Below are positions 61,032-64,000 of a DNA stretch of 64,000 bases, piece after piece (positions within the stretch are counted from its first letter, which is position 1; every line of letters begins with the position of its first letter). Location: the NCBI RefSeq assembly GCF_029643425.1, contig NZ_CP119106.1, forward strand, positions 1,426,001 to 1,490,000, in the 5' to 3' direction. Under the pieces are notes generated by a model that did not search any database, was not told the DNA's origin, and was given only the letters and a program-made list of their open reading frames with translations. This stretch comes from Isoptericola sp. AK164. GTDB lineage: Bacteria > Actinomycetota > Actinomycetes > Actinomycetales > Cellulomonadaceae. Position numbers and translations under genes: made by a program.

Positions 61032-64000
<2,969 letters not shown>

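Overview
This 64 kb window comes from the chromosome of a very GC-rich actinobacterium, most likely a Micrococcales member near Cellulomonas and its relatives. The support is the gene order (lhr/recA/recX, miaB/miaA/dapF/hflX/lexA/nrdR, then the division and cell-wall cluster mraZ to divIVA), actinobacterial families (DUF3046, DUF3040, SepF, a DivIVA of Wag31 type, PAC2, an SAV_6107-type HEPN protein) and a MurE without the motif usual for diaminopimelate. No prophage, insertion sequence, CRISPR array, tRNA or rRNA gene was seen. It is a core housekeeping region, and its interest lies mostly in regulation.

Layout. 1-7.0 kb: a partial Lhr helicase (minus strand), a DUF3046 protein, recA behind a LexA box, recX behind a 22-bp hairpin, and an oxidoreductase that appears frameshifted. 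7.0-10.5 kb: a glutamate-type ABC importer gluABCD on the minus strand. 10.7-21.9 kb: tRNA modification (miaB, miaA), dapF, hflX, dinG and ldh, with small minus-strand genes between them. 22-27.4 kb: lexA divergent from an SOS-controlled LysM division suppressor, then nrdR, serA and helD. 27.6-30.5 kb: a phosphorelay cassette (receiver-PP2C phosphatase, histidine kinase, single-domain receiver). 30.6-35.2 kb: a PAC2 protein, cspA, a spermidine-synthase-like protein, an SOS-controlled HEPN-dinB pair and DUF3040. 35.4-40.0 kb: a MoxR / DUF58 / transglutaminase operon on the minus strand. 40.3-58.8 kb: mraZ, rsmH, ftsL, ftsI, murE, murF, mraY, murD, ftsW, murG, murC, ftsQ, ftsZ, pgeF, sepF, yggT, divIVA. 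58.9-64 kb: a degenerate TraR/DksA protein, lspA, rluD and a partial dnaE.

How it works together. Four loci (recA, lexA, the LysM gene, HEPN-dinB) carry LexA-type operators, so much of the SOS response is encoded here: sensor, repressor, mutagenic polymerase and division block. The division cluster is tightly packed, with 1-4-base stop/start overlaps at most junctions, and it appears to be re-initiated at internal promoters before murE, murG, ftsZ, yggT and divIVA. At 17 genes on both strands a TANNNT -10 hexamer sits 6-8 bases before the start codon, which predicts leaderless transcripts. Strong inverted repeats separate recA/recX, gluB/gluC, sepF/yggT and divIVA/TraR, and close several convergent pairs. 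The very large open frames antisense to real genes are a by-product of the base composition and were left out.
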